Assembly: GCA_945267035.1 (NCBI GenBank)
Contig: CALYOS010000001.1
Location: 1 to 64,000, forward strand
Length of the DNA stretch: 64,000 nt
Direction: 5' to 3'
Source: an uncultured Neisseriaceae bacterium
GTDB taxonomy: Bacteria; Pseudomonadota; Gammaproteobacteria; Burkholderiales; Neisseriaceae
Shown: one piece after another, positions 19,654 to 31,930 of the stretch
Layout of the letters: each line of letters starts with the position of its first letter
Numbering within the stretch: the first letter of the stretch is position 1
Notes under the pieces: generated by a model
What the model was told of the DNA's origin: nothing
Database searches by the model: none
What the model saw: the letters and a program-made list of their open reading frames with translations, nothing else
Made by a program: the position numbers and the translations under genes

Positions 19654-20273
19654 TGAATTTCCATCTCTTGTTGGTTTTAATTGTTTTGACGGGCTTATCA
19701 GGTTGTGGATTATTACAACAAGGATATGAAGATGCAATTAAAGTAGGAAAAGAGTCGGTAAAATTAAAACATTATCATTATGATTTTAATGTTGTTTCGG
19801 AACAATTTCTAAATCAAACCAATTTATCTGATCACAATACTTTCAGAATGGTCATTTATCAGTTAAGCAGTGATAATTTGTTTAAACAGGCCAGTTATTA
19901 TGATCTGCTCACCAATGCAGATTCTGTTTTGAAAGGAGAGCTGGTGAAATCCGACTCTCGTATTATCTACCCGTTTGATACGCAGAAAATTAAAAATGAT
20001 TTAGACAATAAAACACGGTATGTTGGATTGGTATTCTTTTTTAATCAACCTGAATCTAATGATAAATCATGGAAAATATTGCTACCCGTGAAAGAGTTAA
20101 ATATATTCAGAAATAATTATATTCTCGTGAATGGTTCGGTAGCACAATTAAAACGTAAAAGAGAAATGAAGAATTTGATTAAACAACAAAAAAAAGCTGA
20201 AAAAAAAGCTACTAAGGAGAAGAAAAAACAAGCTAAGTCTGCGAAGAAAACTGCAGAATCACTGGATGAATAA
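19653..20273 (+). CDS. tssJ: TssJ, outer-membrane lipoprotein of the T6SS
   Basis: 206 residues. A short signal peptide ends in the lipobox LSGC (Cys at about 18). The middle is a beta-sandwich-like region (FRMVIYQLSSDNLFKQASYYDLL, then DTRYVGLVFFF-like strands near 125-135) typical of TssJ/VasD, including the LKGELV-x-x-x-x-x-x-x-P segment. It anchors TssM to the outer membrane. The last 45 residues form an unusual Lys/Ala/Glu-rich tail (KKAEKKATKEKKKQAK) not expected in the family. ATG 19653 overlaps the tssG stop and has AGGTGAG upstream. Confidence 0.85.
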   Translation: MNFHLLLVLIVLTGLSGCGLLQQGYEDAIKVGKESVKLKHYHYDFNVVSEQFLNQTNLSDHNTFRMVIYQLSSDNLFKQASYYDLLTNADSVLKGELVKSDSRIIYPFDTQKIKNDLDNKTRYVGLVFFFNQPESNDKSWKILLPVKELNIFRNNYILVNGSVAQLKRKREMKNLIKQQKKAEKKATKEKKKQAKSAKKTAESLDE

Positions 20274-20447
20274 GTAGATTTTTGATTTATGACCAAGGAT
20301 CAATTAAATTATCCTAACTTTAATTAATAGATGGTTTTTTTGCTGATATATAAATAGACTGCAACAGTTTGTCTGTCACTTTTTAAATTATTAAAATTTA
20401 GAAATTAAAGAATTAAATCAGGATGGTTAATGTATTGTAATGAATAG

Positions 20448-20870
20448 ATGAGCGAAGATATGATGATTAATGCCTCTTTATTGGAAAAAATTACGCTTAA
20501 TTTTGCTGGAGATGTTCCATTTGATCATTTGGATGCTAAAGAACGTTATATATATAGTGTGATGAATAACATTGAACGCATTTTGAATACACGTCGTGGG
20601 AGTGTTAAACATATTCCAGATTATGGGCTACCGGATTTGAGCATCATTTATCGTCATTTGCCTTCTAGTTTATCTTTATTGCAAAAATTTATTACCATGA
20701 CTGTTCTAAAATACGAGCCACGCGTTCAAGCATTGCAAATTCAATTAATCGAGAATAAATCATCAGATTTTATTATTGCTTATGAGTTGTTATGTCAATT
20801 GAAAGAAGTAGGTTACATCCGCTTTTCAACGACTTTTAATGGAGATGAAGCGGTCAAGGTATTTAGATAA
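20448..20870 (+). CDS. tssE: TssE, gp25-like T6SS baseplate protein
   Basis: 140 residues. The gp25-like core is clear: IYSVMNNIERILNTRRGSVKHIPDYGLPDL near residues 37-66, then a regular strand-helix pattern ending RFSTTFNGDEAVKV. TssE starts sheath polymerisation at the baseplate. It is separated from tssJ by 174 bases without a clear hairpin, so it may be read from the same transcript or its own weak promoter. It closes the T6SS block; a shared terminator follows. Confidence 0.92.
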   Translation: MSEDMMINASLLEKITLNFAGDVPFDHLDAKERYIYSVMNNIERILNTRRGSVKHIPDYGLPDLSIIYRHLPSSLSLLQKFITMTVLKYEPRVQALQIQLIENKSSDFIIAYELLCQLKEVGYIRFSTTFNGDEAVKVFR

Positions 20871-20907
20871 TGTAGAGGGAGAATTAAATACTATTTTTAT
20901 GAAAAAA

Positions 20908-20937
20908 TACAGCCGTTATGGCTGTATATTTTTTTTT
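20908..20937. terminator. Bidirectional terminator between tssE and tRNA-Pro
   Basis: A 7-bp stem (TACAGCC / GGCTGTA) with a 5-base loop has a T run on the plus side and an A run on the minus-strand side. It can end both the T6SS operon and the tRNA transcript. Confidence 0.85.
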
Positions 20938-21013
20938 GGTCGGAGTGAAAGGATTCGAACCTTCGACCCCTTGCACCCCATGCAAGTGCGCTACCAGGCT
21001 GCGCCACACTCCG
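20937..21013 (-). tRNA. tRNA-Pro, anticodon GGG
   Basis: Read on the minus strand this gives a 77-nt cloverleaf with the CCA encoded. The 7-bp acceptor stem is CGGAGTG/CACTCCG. The D arm contains GGTAGCGC. The anticodon stem CTTGC/GCAAG encloses the loop ATGGGGT, anticodon GGG. The T arm contains GGTTCGAATCC. A promoter and terminator flank it. Confidence 0.96.
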
Positions 21014-21030
21014 ACTTTGAAGGGAAATGG

Positions 21031-21059
21031 ATTATAAAAGTAATCTTTTTATTTAGCAA
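21031..21059 (-). promoter_or_regulatory. Promoter for tRNA-Pro
   Basis: On the minus strand, -35 TTGCTA and -10 TATAAT are 17 bases apart. The expected start is about 10 bases before the tRNA 5' end. The -35 box lies inside the last codons of the upstream MerR-like gene. Confidence 0.8.
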
Positions 21060-21375
21060 GCACATTAGTCAAGTTGTTGATAACTGACTGAATATGTTGG
21101 CTTGTTTCAATGGCATCTATAGCTGGATTACCATACATGTCCCGTTCATTTCGAGTATAGGGATCAATGTTAGGCGTAAAGCTTTTACTTAATTGGCGGA
21201 CTTTAATGACATCATTACGGGTGTAATGTTGTCCTCCATAGCCAATGACGATGCCATTGCTGTGTTGCCAATGGACAAATTGTTCTTCACTGATATCGGC
21301 TAAACGACATAATTCCTCTAAGGTAAAATACCGTTTAGCCGGAATGGCTGCTAAGCGATTAGGCTTTGTTTCCAT
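21049..21375 (-). CDS. MerR-type HTH DNA-binding protein
   Basis: A 108-residue protein. The N-terminal half has a MerR-like helix-turn-helix ([27 protein letters not shown]) and wing ([17 protein letters not shown]). No effector-binding domain or metal-binding cysteines are present. A gene of this type commonly follows ihfA in beta- and gammaproteobacteria; the function is unknown. ATG 21375 lies within the end of ihfA in another frame (17-base overlap), which implies co-translation. Confidence 0.8.
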   Translation of the reverse strand: METKPNRLAAIPAKRYFTLEELCRLADISEEQFVHWQHSNGIVIGYGGQHYTRNDVIKVRQLSKSFTPNIDPYTRNERDMYGNPAIDAIETSQHIQSVINNLTNVLAK

Positions 21376-21661
21376 TATAGTGATCAACCATGCCTTTCAA
21401 TTTTTGTGAAGCGTGGAAGGTAACGACACGTCTGGCAGAAATAGGTACTTCCTCGCCAGTTTTAGGATTACGACCAGGGCGTTGTGGTTTGTCACGCAAC
21501 TGGAAGTTACCAAATCCGGAAATTTTAATGTGTTCGCCACGTTCTAGCGTACCACGAATTTCCTCAAAAAATAATTCAACAATTTCTTTGGCATCGTGTT
21601 TGCTCATGCCAGCAACTTTTTCTACCAGCATGTCTGCTAGCTCAGCTTTGGTCAATGTCAT
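21359..21661 (-). CDS. ihfA: Integration host factor subunit alpha
   Basis: A 100-residue HU/IHF-family protein. It begins [16 protein letters not shown] and contains [58 protein letters not shown], the DNA-binding beta-arm and flank of IHF-alpha. IHF bends DNA as an alpha-beta heterodimer. The start follows a GAAAGAAG site; an in-frame upstream Met nine codons earlier lacks one. Placement after pheT is the conserved order. Confidence 0.96.
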   Translation of the reverse strand: MTLTKAELADMLVEKVAGMSKHDAKEIVELFFEEIRGTLERGEHIKISGFGNFQLRDKPQRPGRNPKTGEEVPISARRVVTFHASQKLKGMVDHYNGNKA

Positions 21662-21763
21662 AAAAAAACTTCTTTCATTAAAAAACACGGTATTATCTCT
21701 AATTTGATTTGTATGTTCAAGTTTTTAATAATACAGATAGGTATATATTTTGTGAATGGTTGG

Positions 21764-24121
21764 CTAACTTCGCAATTGTGCGCCTATTTTTCCAGCGTTT
21801 TCAATTAGTTTAGTAATGATTTCTTCAACCTCTTCATCTTTAAGTGTCTGTTCGATACTTTGTAAAGTAATTCTGACAGCTAGGCTTTTTTTCCCTTCGT
21901 CGACACCTGCTCCACGGTAAACATCAAACAATGCTATTTCCTTGATGTCTGGATGCTTGACGTTTCTCAATGTATCCAGAAGTTGCTGAGCAGAAGTCTG
22001 CTCTGAAACGATAAATGCCAGATCGCGGCGTATAGGCTGGAACTTGGAAACTGGTTGGTAGGAAATTTTGTTTTTGCTTAATGCAGCAGATAGATCAAGT
22101 TCAAATAGTATTGGCGATTGTGGTAAATCATATTTTTGCGTCCAGCGTGGGTGCAATTCTCCCATTACGCCAATTATATTTTCATTGTGAACAATTTCAG
22201 CGGTTCTACCAGGGTGCAAAGCCGGATGCTGTGCAGCACGGAACGTGAGTTGACTGGCACCTAAGAGTGCAACAACGTCATTTTTGACATCATAAAAATC
22301 GACGTTGCGCAATTTTTGTGCCCATTGTTCCGGTACTGAAGAACCGTAGGCAAGACCGCCAATTTTGTTGGTCTGTATATATTGCCCATTTTTTTGCTGG
22401 AAAACACGAGCAACTTCAAATAACCTAACCCGATTTTGTTTACGATTAAGGTTATTACGTAAGATTTCAATCAATCCACCAAAAAGGGTAGAACGCATCA
22501 CACTTAATTGGCTGGCTATCGGATTTTTAAGGCGGATTGGCTGTTGGTTACCGGCTAGGTCATGTTCCCATGCTTCTTCTACGAAGGCATAGCTAACCAC
22601 TTCCTGATAATCATGGTTGGCGAGTTGATGGTAGATACTGAACAATGGCTTTCTGGATTCAGGTAGGGCAACCATGGATAATTTTCCATGGGTTTGATCG
22701 TCAGGAATATTTTCATAGCCGTAAACTCGTCCGATTTCTTCAATCAGATCAGCCTCAATCTGAATATCGAAACGAAAGCTAGGTGCGGTAGTAATGAATC
22801 CATCAGCGCAAGTGTGTGGATTTAAGCCCAAATGTTGCAAGATGGTGTAAATTTGGTTGTCTGGAATGGATACACCCAAAACTTTTTCAACTCTCGCAGA
22901 GCGAACTTTAACTTGTCTCATGGCAGGCAAGTTGCCAGTAACTTCATTTATTTCACCAACATTGCCATGACAGATTTCTTTGATAAGAGCGGTTGCTCTT
23001 TCGATCGCTTGATGTTGTAGATTAAAGTCTACACCACGCTCAAAACGGAATGATGAATCTGAACCAAAACCATATTGGCGTGATTTACCGGCAATAATTT
23101 CTGGAGTAAACCAAGCGCTTTCAATGATGACATTATGGGTATTTTCATCTACGGCGCTGTTAGAGCCACCCATTAAACCAGCGATGCTTAACACTTTTTT
23201 GTCATCTGCTACCACTAATGTGTTGTTGGACAAGCTTACGGTTTTATCATTAAGACAAACCAGACTTTCTCCATCTTTTGCTCTTCTGACAATAAGGTCT
23301 CCAGAAATTTTGTCAGCATCAAATATATGCAGAGGCTGACCAATTTCAAGCATGACATAATTGCCAATATCTACGAGTGGGTTAATACTTCGTAGTCCGC
23401 TACGCTCGAGCCGCTGTTTCAACCAAGCCGGTGTGACAGCCTTGGGGTTGATGTTTTCTATTACTCTGGTTAAAAACCGACCACAATCTTCAGGCGCCTG
23501 CAATTGAACAGGTTTTACGGTATTTGTATCAGCAGGAACTGAGGGTATATCTAAGGCGTTTAGCTTGGTTTGGGTTAGGGCACCAACTTCGCGGGCAAGA
23601 CCTTTGATACTCAGACAATCAGCACGGTTTGGGGTGATTTTGAGCGTCAACAGTGAATCATCCAAATCAAGGAACTCGCGTATATTTTGACCTATTGGAG
23701 CATTATCGGGCAAGATGAGTAAACCATTAACTTCATCGATTAGACCTAATTCTTTTGCTGAGCAGAGCATGCCGTTGGATGTCTGACCGCGCATTTTTGT
23801 AGGTTTGATTTTGAAATTACCCGGTAATATGGCTCCAGATAAAGCACAAGGCACTTTGATGCCGGCTTGTACATTTGGTGCACCGCAAACAATCTGGATT
23901 AATTCACCAGTACCTGCATCTACCTGAGTAATATTTAGACGATCTGCGTCGGGATGTTTACTGACAGATTTTACTTCTGCTATGACTACGCCTGTAAAGG
24001 AAGGGGCTGCCAGTTTGGTTTCTTCAACTTCCAATCCGGCCATAGTTAAAGTATGGGCTAGCTGCTCTGATGTTAGCTGTGGATTGACCCATGTATGTAA
24101 CCAATGTTGAGAAAATTGCAT
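21764..24121 (-). CDS. pheT: Phenylalanyl-tRNA synthetase beta subunit
   Basis: 785 residues, normal length. Domains in order: N-terminal EMAP/tRNA-binding region (GVVIAEVKSVSKHPDADRLNITQVDAG, about 44-70), B3/B4 editing region (LKITPNRADCLSIKGLAREV, LMGGSNSAVDENT), B5 domain, the catalytic-like core and a C-terminal ferredoxin-fold anticodon-binding domain (YQPVSKFQPIRRDLAFIV near 690). It forms the alpha2-beta2 enzyme with PheS. It is separated from pheS by 296 bases, longer than in most relatives. Confidence 0.97.
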   Translation of the reverse strand: MQFSQHWLHTWVNPQLTSEQLAHTLTMAGLEVEETKLAAPSFTGVVIAEVKSVSKHPDADRLNITQVDAGTGELIQIVCGAPNVQAGIKVPCALSGAILPGNFKIKPTKMRGQTSNGMLCSAKELGLIDEVNGLLILPDNAPIGQNIREFLDLDDSLLTLKITPNRADCLSIKGLAREVGALTQTKLNALDIPSVPADTNTVKPVQLQAPEDCGRFLTRVIENINPKAVTPAWLKQRLERSGLRSINPLVDIGNYVMLEIGQPLHIFDADKISGDLIVRRAKDGESLVCLNDKTVSLSNNTLVVADDKKVLSIAGLMGGSNSAVDENTHNVIIESAWFTPEIIAGKSRQYGFGSDSSFRFERGVDFNLQHQAIERATALIKEICHGNVGEINEVTGNLPAMRQVKVRSARVEKVLGVSIPDNQIYTILQHLGLNPHTCADGFITTAPSFRFDIQIEADLIEEIGRVYGYENIPDDQTHGKLSMVALPESRKPLFSIYHQLANHDYQEVVSYAFVEEAWEHDLAGNQQPIRLKNPIASQLSVMRSTLFGGLIEILRNNLNRKQNRVRLFEVARVFQQKNGQYIQTNKIGGLAYGSSVPEQWAQKLRNVDFYDVKNDVVALLGASQLTFRAAQHPALHPGRTAEIVHNENIIGVMGELHPRWTQKYDLPQSPILFELDLSAALSKNKISYQPVSKFQPIRRDLAFIVSEQTSAQQLLDTLRNVKHPDIKEIALFDVYRGAGVDEGKKSLAVRITLQSIEQTLKDEEVEEIITKLIENAGKIGAQLRS

Positions 24122-24417
24122 AATGCTTCCAATATGAATTCTGTTTCAATTTATGCGCTTAATCGAGGTTTGGCAAACCGTTGCTGCATATCATGTGTTT
24201 AGTTGATATGCTGAAAAAAGGTTTAAGATGACCATTTTTTCTGCTGTATCTCTATGACTGGTTTGTCTCGATACTTAATAAAGCATAATCAATAATTAGG
24301 CACGATAAGATTGTCATTCTTATCAGTGTAGCAATACTAATTGGTATAAAAAATTAGGCTAATTATTGAAATTTGACTAATTTTTCATTGTACTCGGTAA
24401 TGAGATGGTCGGTAATA
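24122..24417 (-). other. 296-base spacer between pheS and pheT, no gene seen
   Basis: pheS and pheT usually abut. This AT-rich spacer has no open frame of note. I found no clear promoter or terminator, only a small GATAAGA...TCTTATC inverted repeat near 24306-24332. Confidence 0.4.
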
Positions 24418-25410
<993 letters not shown>

Positions 25411-25543
25411 TTAAATTCTTTAGAAAAAAATTCAAACAATAGGATATTACGAGTGATTTGTTTCGCTTTCATAGATCAGTATTGATCACGAAGTGAAAAC
25501 GCTAGGCTGTAATAAGCTATACCGATATTGTTACTAGGGTGTT

Positions 25544-25570
25544 ATTTTAACGTGAAAATTAACTAGTCAA
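25544..25570 (-). promoter_or_regulatory. Possible pheS promoter
   Basis: Minus-strand -35 TTGACT and -10 TAAAAT with a 15-base spacer (17 if the -35 is read as TGTTGA). It sits in the 260-base gap after the rplT terminator. The leader contains small inverted repeats but no recognisable Phe-rich leader peptide. Confidence 0.45.
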
Positions 25571-25625
25571 CAATGCTAAATGGCAGATATTGATTGCTGT
25601 TTGCAGATTTTAGGTGAAAATAAAT

Positions 25626-25655
25626 AAAAAAAGGAAACCGAAGTTTCCTTTTTTT
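25626..25655. terminator. Terminator after rplT
   Basis: Stem AAGGAAAC/GTTTCCTT with loop CGAA, flanked by an A run and a T run, so it works in both directions. It ends the infC-rpmI-rplT transcript 14 bases past the rplT stop. Confidence 0.88.
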
Positions 25656-25668
25656 TAAACATCTGCAC

Positions 25669-26025
25669 TTAGGCTAAAGCTGCTTTTGCTTGTGCTGCTA
25701 ATTGAGCGAAAGCGGCTTGATCGAATACAGCCAGATCAGCCAAAACTTTACGGTCAATAACGATGGCTGCTTTTTTCAAGCCATTCATGAATTTGCTATA
25801 AGACAAACCATGTTGACGAGCGGCAGCATTAATACGAACAATCCATAATTGACGGAATTGACGTTTGCGTTGGCGACGGTCACGATAGGCATATTGACCG
25901 GCTTTCATTACCGCCTGTTTGGCGATACGATAGACGTTTTTACGACGACCGCGATAGCCTTTGGCTAACGCTAAAACTTTTTTATGACGAGCACGAGCGG
26001 TAACACCACGTTTTACGCGAGGCAT
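25669..26025 (-). CDS. rplT: Ribosomal protein L20
   Basis: 118 residues. The start [33 protein letters not shown] is diagnostic for bL20. The body [36 protein letters not shown] is typical. It is a 23S rRNA-binding assembly protein and a likely autorepressor. It lies 12 bases after rpmI. Confidence 0.98.
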   Translation of the reverse strand: MPRVKRGVTARARHKKVLALAKGYRGRRKNVYRIAKQAVMKAGQYAYRDRRQRKRQFRQLWIVRINAAARQHGLSYSKFMNGLKKAAIVIDRKVLADLAVFDQAAFAQLAAQAKAALA

Positions 26026-26037
26026 AATCTAAACTCC

Positions 26038-26235
26038 TTAAGCGTAGGGTAACATTTTGTGGATGGAAGCCATATCGCGTTCATTCACCATTGAGGTGCC
26101 ACGCAGCTGGCGTTTGTTTTTGGTGGTTTTTTTGGTCAAGATGTGACGCTTGAACGCATGAGCGCGTTTTACACCACCGTTACCCAAAACTTTAAAGCGT
26201 TTTTTCGCGCTTGATTTGGTTTTCATTTTCGGCAT
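26038..26235 (-). CDS. rpmI: Ribosomal protein L35
   Basis: 65 residues: [36 protein letters not shown]..., the standard bL35 sequence. It is the first gene after a strong promoter at 26358-26386 and is co-transcribed with rplT. Confidence 0.98.
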   Translation of the reverse strand: MPKMKTKSSAKKRFKVLGNGGVKRAHAFKRHILTKKTTKNKRQLRGTSMVNERDMASIHKMLPYA

Positions 26236-26357
26236 GGGAAAACTCCGTTGTTATTTGATCAGGCGAGGGGTGACTGTGACCAGCACTTAAACCCACACAC
26301 CACGGTTTTTGCCGCTAAAGTAACTTTCATGCATGCGGCTGAGGCACGAAAACGCGT

Positions 26358-26386
26358 ATTATAATCCACCCTGATTTTGTTGGCAA
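26358..26386 (-). promoter_or_regulatory. Strong promoter for rpmI-rplT
   Basis: Minus-strand -35 TTGCCA and perfect -10 TATAAT with a 17-base spacer. It lies in the 312-base infC-rpmI gap, giving a leader of about 115 bases. This lets L35/L20 be made apart from IF3. The leader is a natural place for L20 autoregulation, though I could not fold it. Confidence 0.82.
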
Positions 26387-26490
26387 TATACTTTGTCAGT
26401 TGCCAATCTTTTATATGGTAAAAGAAGAAATTGCCATAGGAACTTTAAATCATATTGGTGATCAAAGTGTGTAATAGATAAAAGTAATTA

Positions 26491-26521
26491 AAGCCTTATT
26501 CTGAGATGCAAAATAAGGCTT
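26491..26521 (-). terminator. Terminator after infC
   Basis: A 10-bp inverted repeat (AAGCCTTATT/AATAAGGCTT) lies about 27 bases past the infC stop. The minus-strand T tract is imperfect, so read-through into rpmI is possible. Confidence 0.6.
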
Positions 26522-26547
26522 GAATGGGCTAAAAAGCCATACTGCTT

Positions 26548-27066
26548 TTATTTCTTTTTCGGGGCAATAATCATCACCATTTGGCGACCTTCCAATTTTG
26601 GAAATTGCTCAACAGTTCCTATTTCGATTAGATCGGCCTGAATCCGTTTAAGCAGTTCAGCACCGAGATGCTGATGCGCCATTTCTCGTCCGCGGAACCT
26701 TAAGGTCACTTTAACTTTGTCACCATCAGTGAGAAAGCGAGTAATGTTGCGCATTTTAATCAGGTAATCGCCTTGGTCGGTACCCGGTCGGAATTTGATT
26801 TCCTTAACTTGTACCTGTTTCTGCTTTTTACGCTGTTCGTCACGCTTTTTGGATTGTTCGTATTTATATTTACCAAAATCCATCAGTTTACAAACAGGTG
26901 GTTTGGCAGTAGGGGCAATTTCTACCAGATCCACATCGTGTTCTTCAGCCAGCTTCATTGCTTGCTGAGTAGATACTACACCCAACTGTTCACCAGTGGG
27001 ACCAATCAAACGCACTTCTTTAATGGTGATTTCACCGTTGATGCGTGCTTCGCGTTCTTGAGCGAT
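26548..27066 (-). CDS. infC: Translation initiation factor IF-3, rare AUC start codon
   Basis: 172 residues if started at ATC 27066. The protein then begins (M)[28 protein letters not shown], which restores the conserved RINGEI segment missing from the first GTG start at 27015. AAGGAG lies 7 bases before the ATC, the ideal distance. The rest ([45 protein letters not shown]) is classical IF3. A non-AUG start is the known basis of infC autocontrol in E. coli (AUU): IF3 discriminates against it. It lies 21 bases after thrS. Confidence 0.96.
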   Translation of the reverse strand: MAQEREARINGEITIKEVRLIGPTGEQLGVVSTQQAMKLAEEHDVDLVEIAPTAKPPVCKLMDFGKYKYEQSKKRDEQRKKQKQVQVKEIKFRPGTDQGDYLIKMRNITRFLTDGDKVKVTLRFRGREMAHQHLGAELLKRIQADLIEIGTVEQFPKLEGRQMVMIIAPKKK

Positions 27067-27087
27067 GGTCGTACTCCTTAATTTAAG

Positions 27088-28995
27088 TTAATGAAGAGAC
27101 AAGGCTTCTTGTTTCAGCATGGCGATGAAGTCATCGATATCTAGCTGACCCAAATCTTCGCCGCCACGTTTGCGTACGGCAACCTTGTTGTCCAGTTTCT
27201 CTTTTTCGCCTATAACCAATTGGTAGGGTAGGCGTTGCGTACTGTTATCTCGGATTTTGTATCCAATTTTTTCATTACGCAAGTCTAATTGTACACGGAA
27301 GCCTTCTGAGGTTAAACGGTCAGCAAGCTTTTGACAATATTCTGTTTGTGCCTCGGTGATATTCATAATCACCATTTGGATTGGTGCAAGCCATAAAGGG
27401 AAGGCACCAGCATGATGTTCGATCAAGATACCGATAAAGCGTTCAAGCGAACCCAAGATTGCACGATGTAACATAACAGGTCGGGCACGTTCGTTTTCTT
27501 CGGTAACATACTCTGCGCCCAATCGTTCAGGCAGAACAAAATCTAGTTGGATGGTGCCACATTGCCATGAACGACCAAGCGCATCTTTAATATGATACTC
27601 GACTTTAGGGCCGTAGAAAGCACCTTCGCCAGGTAATTCTTCCCATTCGACATTACACGCTGTTAATGCTTCACGCAAACCTTGTTCGGCTTTATCCCAG
27701 ATGGCGTCTGCGCCAGCGCGTTTTTCTGGACGTAAGGATAATTTGATGGAAACATCATTAAATTCAAATTGTTTGTAAATGCGCATTACAAGCTCGTTAA
27801 AAGCCTTAGCCTCACTAACAATTTGATCTTCTGTACAAAATATATGGGCATCATCCTGTGTAAATCCACGAACTCGCATCAGTCCGTGCAATGCACCTGA
27901 AGGTTCGTTACGATGGCATGAGCCAAATTCTGCTAAGCGCAGGGGTAAATCGCGATAAGAGCGTAAACCTTGATTAAAAATCTGTATGTGACCAGGGCAG
28001 TTCATGGGTTTAACTGCATAAACACGTTTTTCAGATTCGGTGATAAACATGTTTTCTTTGTAGTTATCCCAGTGACCGGATTTTTCCCATAAGCTACGAT
28101 CCATGATCATGGGGGTTTTAATTTCCTGATATCCGGCTGCGGCTAATTCGTGGCGTAGATGCTGTTCGATAACTTGCCATAAAGACCAGCCTTTAGGATG
28201 CCAAAATACCATACCTGGTGCTTCATCCTGTAAATGAAATAAATCCATTTGTTTGGCTAGTTTGCGATGATCACGTTTTTCAGCTTCTTCAATGCGCTGT
28301 ATATAAGCGTTTAAATCTTCTTTGGTTGCCCAAGCTGTACCGTAAATACGTTGCAGCTGTTCATTTTTGGCATCACCGCGCCAGTACGCACCTGAAAGTT
28401 TGGTTAATTTAAAATTTTTCAAGAAACGTGTATTGGGGACATGTGGACCACGGCACATATCTACGTATTCCTGATGATAATATAAACCCATTGCTTTTTC
28501 GTCAGGCATATCATCAATCAGACGTAATTTATAGTCTTCCTGACGTTGTTTGAATATATCAATGACTTCATTGCGAGGTGTGGTTTTTTTAATTACATCG
28601 TAATTTTGTGCAATCAGTTCTTTCATGCGTGTTTCGATTGCAGCAATGTCTTCAGGAGTAAAAGGACGTTCAAAAGAGATGTCATAGTAGAAGCCATCTT
28701 CAATCACTGGACCGATTACCATTTTGGCCTGAGGATAAAGTTGTTTAACTGCGTGTCCTACCAGGTGAGCACATGAGTGACGAATAATTTCGACGCCTTC
28801 TTTATCTTTAGCGGTGATGATGCTGACGTTAGCATCTTGGCTGACAAGATCACAGGTATCAACCAGTTTGCCGTTAATTTTCCCAGCGATGGCCGCTTTG
28901 GCTAAGCCTGCACCTATGGAAGCGGCAATATCGGCAATGCTTAGAGGCGCTTCATATTGGCGGATAGAACCGTCGGGCAGGGTAATATTTAACAT
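27088..28995 (-). CDS. thrS: Threonyl-tRNA synthetase
   Basis: 635 residues, normal length. Domains: TGS (1-62), editing domain with [16 protein letters not shown] (about 73-88) and YVDMCRGPH (about 181), class II core with [10 protein letters not shown] (about 335) and [15 protein letters not shown], and a C-terminal anticodon-binding domain ([11 protein letters not shown] to [22 protein letters not shown]). It opens the thrS-infC-rpmI-rplT block. Autoregulation through a leader operator is known in E. coli but I cannot show it here. Confidence 0.98.
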   Translation of the reverse strand: MLNITLPDGSIRQYEAPLSIADIAASIGAGLAKAAIAGKINGKLVDTCDLVSQDANVSIITAKDKEGVEIIRHSCAHLVGHAVKQLYPQAKMVIGPVIEDGFYYDISFERPFTPEDIAAIETRMKELIAQNYDVIKKTTPRNEVIDIFKQRQEDYKLRLIDDMPDEKAMGLYYHQEYVDMCRGPHVPNTRFLKNFKLTKLSGAYWRGDAKNEQLQRIYGTAWATKEDLNAYIQRIEEAEKRDHRKLAKQMDLFHLQDEAPGMVFWHPKGWSLWQVIEQHLRHELAAAGYQEIKTPMIMDRSLWEKSGHWDNYKENMFITESEKRVYAVKPMNCPGHIQIFNQGLRSYRDLPLRLAEFGSCHRNEPSGALHGLMRVRGFTQDDAHIFCTEDQIVSEAKAFNELVMRIYKQFEFNDVSIKLSLRPEKRAGADAIWDKAEQGLREALTACNVEWEELPGEGAFYGPKVEYHIKDALGRSWQCGTIQLDFVLPERLGAEYVTEENERARPVMLHRAILGSLERFIGILIEHHAGAFPLWLAPIQMVIMNITEAQTEYCQKLADRLTSEGFRVQLDLRNEKIGYKIRDNSTQRLPYQLVIGEKEKLDNKVAVRKRGGEDLGQLDIDDFIAMLKQEALSLH

Positions 28996-29221
28996 GGATA
29001 CTCCACAAATAACAGACCGCTCGCTTTGATTAAAGAGAAAATCGGGTAACTGCTTTTATTTTAATAATGAAAAAGTTAAGTTCTTGGTAATAAGCAAATG
29101 ACGGGCAATCACTTATTAAAGGATTTATTTTAACGATTTGAATTTTGCTTGGCAATGCTTATAGGGCGGATTTTGTAGGTTTCGGCTATAATACGACAAT
29201 CTGATATAGGTAATAGCTTGA

Positions 29222-30346
<1,125 letters not shown>

Positions 30347-30438
30347 ATTTATTCTGTTGTTTGGGGATGTTCCATGGTTAAGTTTAAGGTGTTGATCTGA
30401 TGGAACGCTAAAAATGTGATTTTTTGTGGAGTTGGGGA

Positions 30439-31821
30439 ATGAGTGAAAAAAAATGGTCTGGACGATTTAATGAACCGGTGAGTGAGCTGGTAAAACAATA
30501 TACGGCTTCGATAGATTTTGATAAGTGTCTGGCAAAATATGATATTCAAGGTTCTCTGGCTCACGCGCAAATGTTGCAACAAGTGGGTATTCTTAGCTCA
30601 GATGATTTAACTGCAATTCAAGCAGGCATGAACGAAATTTTGCAGGAGATTGCTGAAAACAAGATAAATTGGTCGGTTGATCTTGAAGATGTGCACATGA
30701 ATGTCGAGCATTTACTGACGCAGAAGATAGGTGATGCAGGTAAGCGATTGCATACCGGACGTAGTCGTAATGATCAGGTTGCTACGGATATTAGGCTGTG
30801 GCTACGAGATGCTATTGATTTTATAGTTGATCTTATTAAAGATTTACAGACTGCATTACTTAATTTGGCTGATGAACATGCTGATGTGGTGATGCCAGGT
30901 TTTACTCATATGCAGGTAGCTCAACCCATTAGTTTTGGTCATCATATGTTGGCATATGTAGAAATGTTGGGAAGAGATAGTGAGCGCATGCAGGATTGTC
31001 GACATCGTGTCAACCGCATGCCTTTAGGAGCTGCAGCTCTTGCTGGGACGACATTTCCGATTAAGCGAGAAGTAACGGCTAAGTTGTTGGGTTTTGAATC
31101 AATTTGTCAAAATTCTCTGGATGCGGTATCAGATCGTGATTTTGCCATTGAGTTTACGGCAGCTTCTTCTATTTTAATGATGCATTTATCGCGCTTAAGT
31201 GAAGAATTGATTTACTGGATAAGTCCGCGTCTTGCCTTTATTGATATTGCTGACCGTTTCTGTACCGGCTCAAGCATCATGCCTCAGAAAAAAAATCCCG
31301 ATGTGCCAGAATTAGTGCGGGGTAAAACTGGACGGATCGTTGGGCATCTTATGGGGTTGATTACTCTAATGAAATCGCAGCCTTTGGCTTATAACAAGGA
31401 TAATCAAGAAGACAAGGAGCCATTATTTGATACGGTGAAAACGGTAATCGATACCTTACGTATTTATGCTGATATGATGCGTGGTGTGACGGTGAAACCC
31501 GAAAATATGCGAGCAGCAGTCATGCAGGGGTTTGCTACCGCAACCGATTTAGCGGATTATCTGGTTAAAAAAGGTTTGCCATTTCGTGACAGTCATGAAG
31601 TTGTGGCTAAAGCGGTACGTATGGCTGAAGAGCAAGGTCAAGATTTGTCTGATTTACCATTGGATGTTCTGCAATCTTTTTCTAAATTGATTACCGAAGA
31701 TGTATATCATGTGTTAACTCCTGAAGGCAGTCTTAATGCGCGTAATCATATTGGTGGAACTGCGCCAGAACAAGTACGGGCACAGGTGGTGCGTTGGCGT
31801 AATATGTTGCAGCAAAACTAA
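30439..31821 (+). CDS. argH: Argininosuccinate lyase
   Basis: 460 residues from ATG 30439, after a GGAG site; the in-frame TTG five codons upstream is less likely. Family marks: [13 protein letters not shown] at the start, [13 protein letters not shown] near 110, [13 protein letters not shown] near 155, and the fumarase/lyase signature [12 protein letters not shown] near 275. It makes arginine and fumarate from argininosuccinate in the cytoplasm. A strong terminator follows. Confidence 0.97.
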   Translation: MSEKKWSGRFNEPVSELVKQYTASIDFDKCLAKYDIQGSLAHAQMLQQVGILSSDDLTAIQAGMNEILQEIAENKINWSVDLEDVHMNVEHLLTQKIGDAGKRLHTGRSRNDQVATDIRLWLRDAIDFIVDLIKDLQTALLNLADEHADVVMPGFTHMQVAQPISFGHHMLAYVEMLGRDSERMQDCRHRVNRMPLGAAALAGTTFPIKREVTAKLLGFESICQNSLDAVSDRDFAIEFTAASSILMMHLSRLSEELIYWISPRLAFIDIADRFCTGSSIMPQKKNPDVPELVRGKTGRIVGHLMGLITLMKSQPLAYNKDNQEDKEPLFDTVKTVIDTLRIYADMMRGVTVKPENMRAAVMQGFATATDLADYLVKKGLPFRDSHEVVAKAVRMAEEQGQDLSDLPLDVLQSFSKLITEDVYHVLTPEGSLNARNHIGGTAPEQVRAQVVRWRNMLQQN

Positions 31822-31930
31822 ATTTCAGGTTTGCTTGAATGATACTGAAACGAGTGCTTTCTTTGCGGCAAAACACTTTGAAATATATATGGTTGACCAA
31901 TCTGTAATAAGGTAATTTGGTGATCACTTA

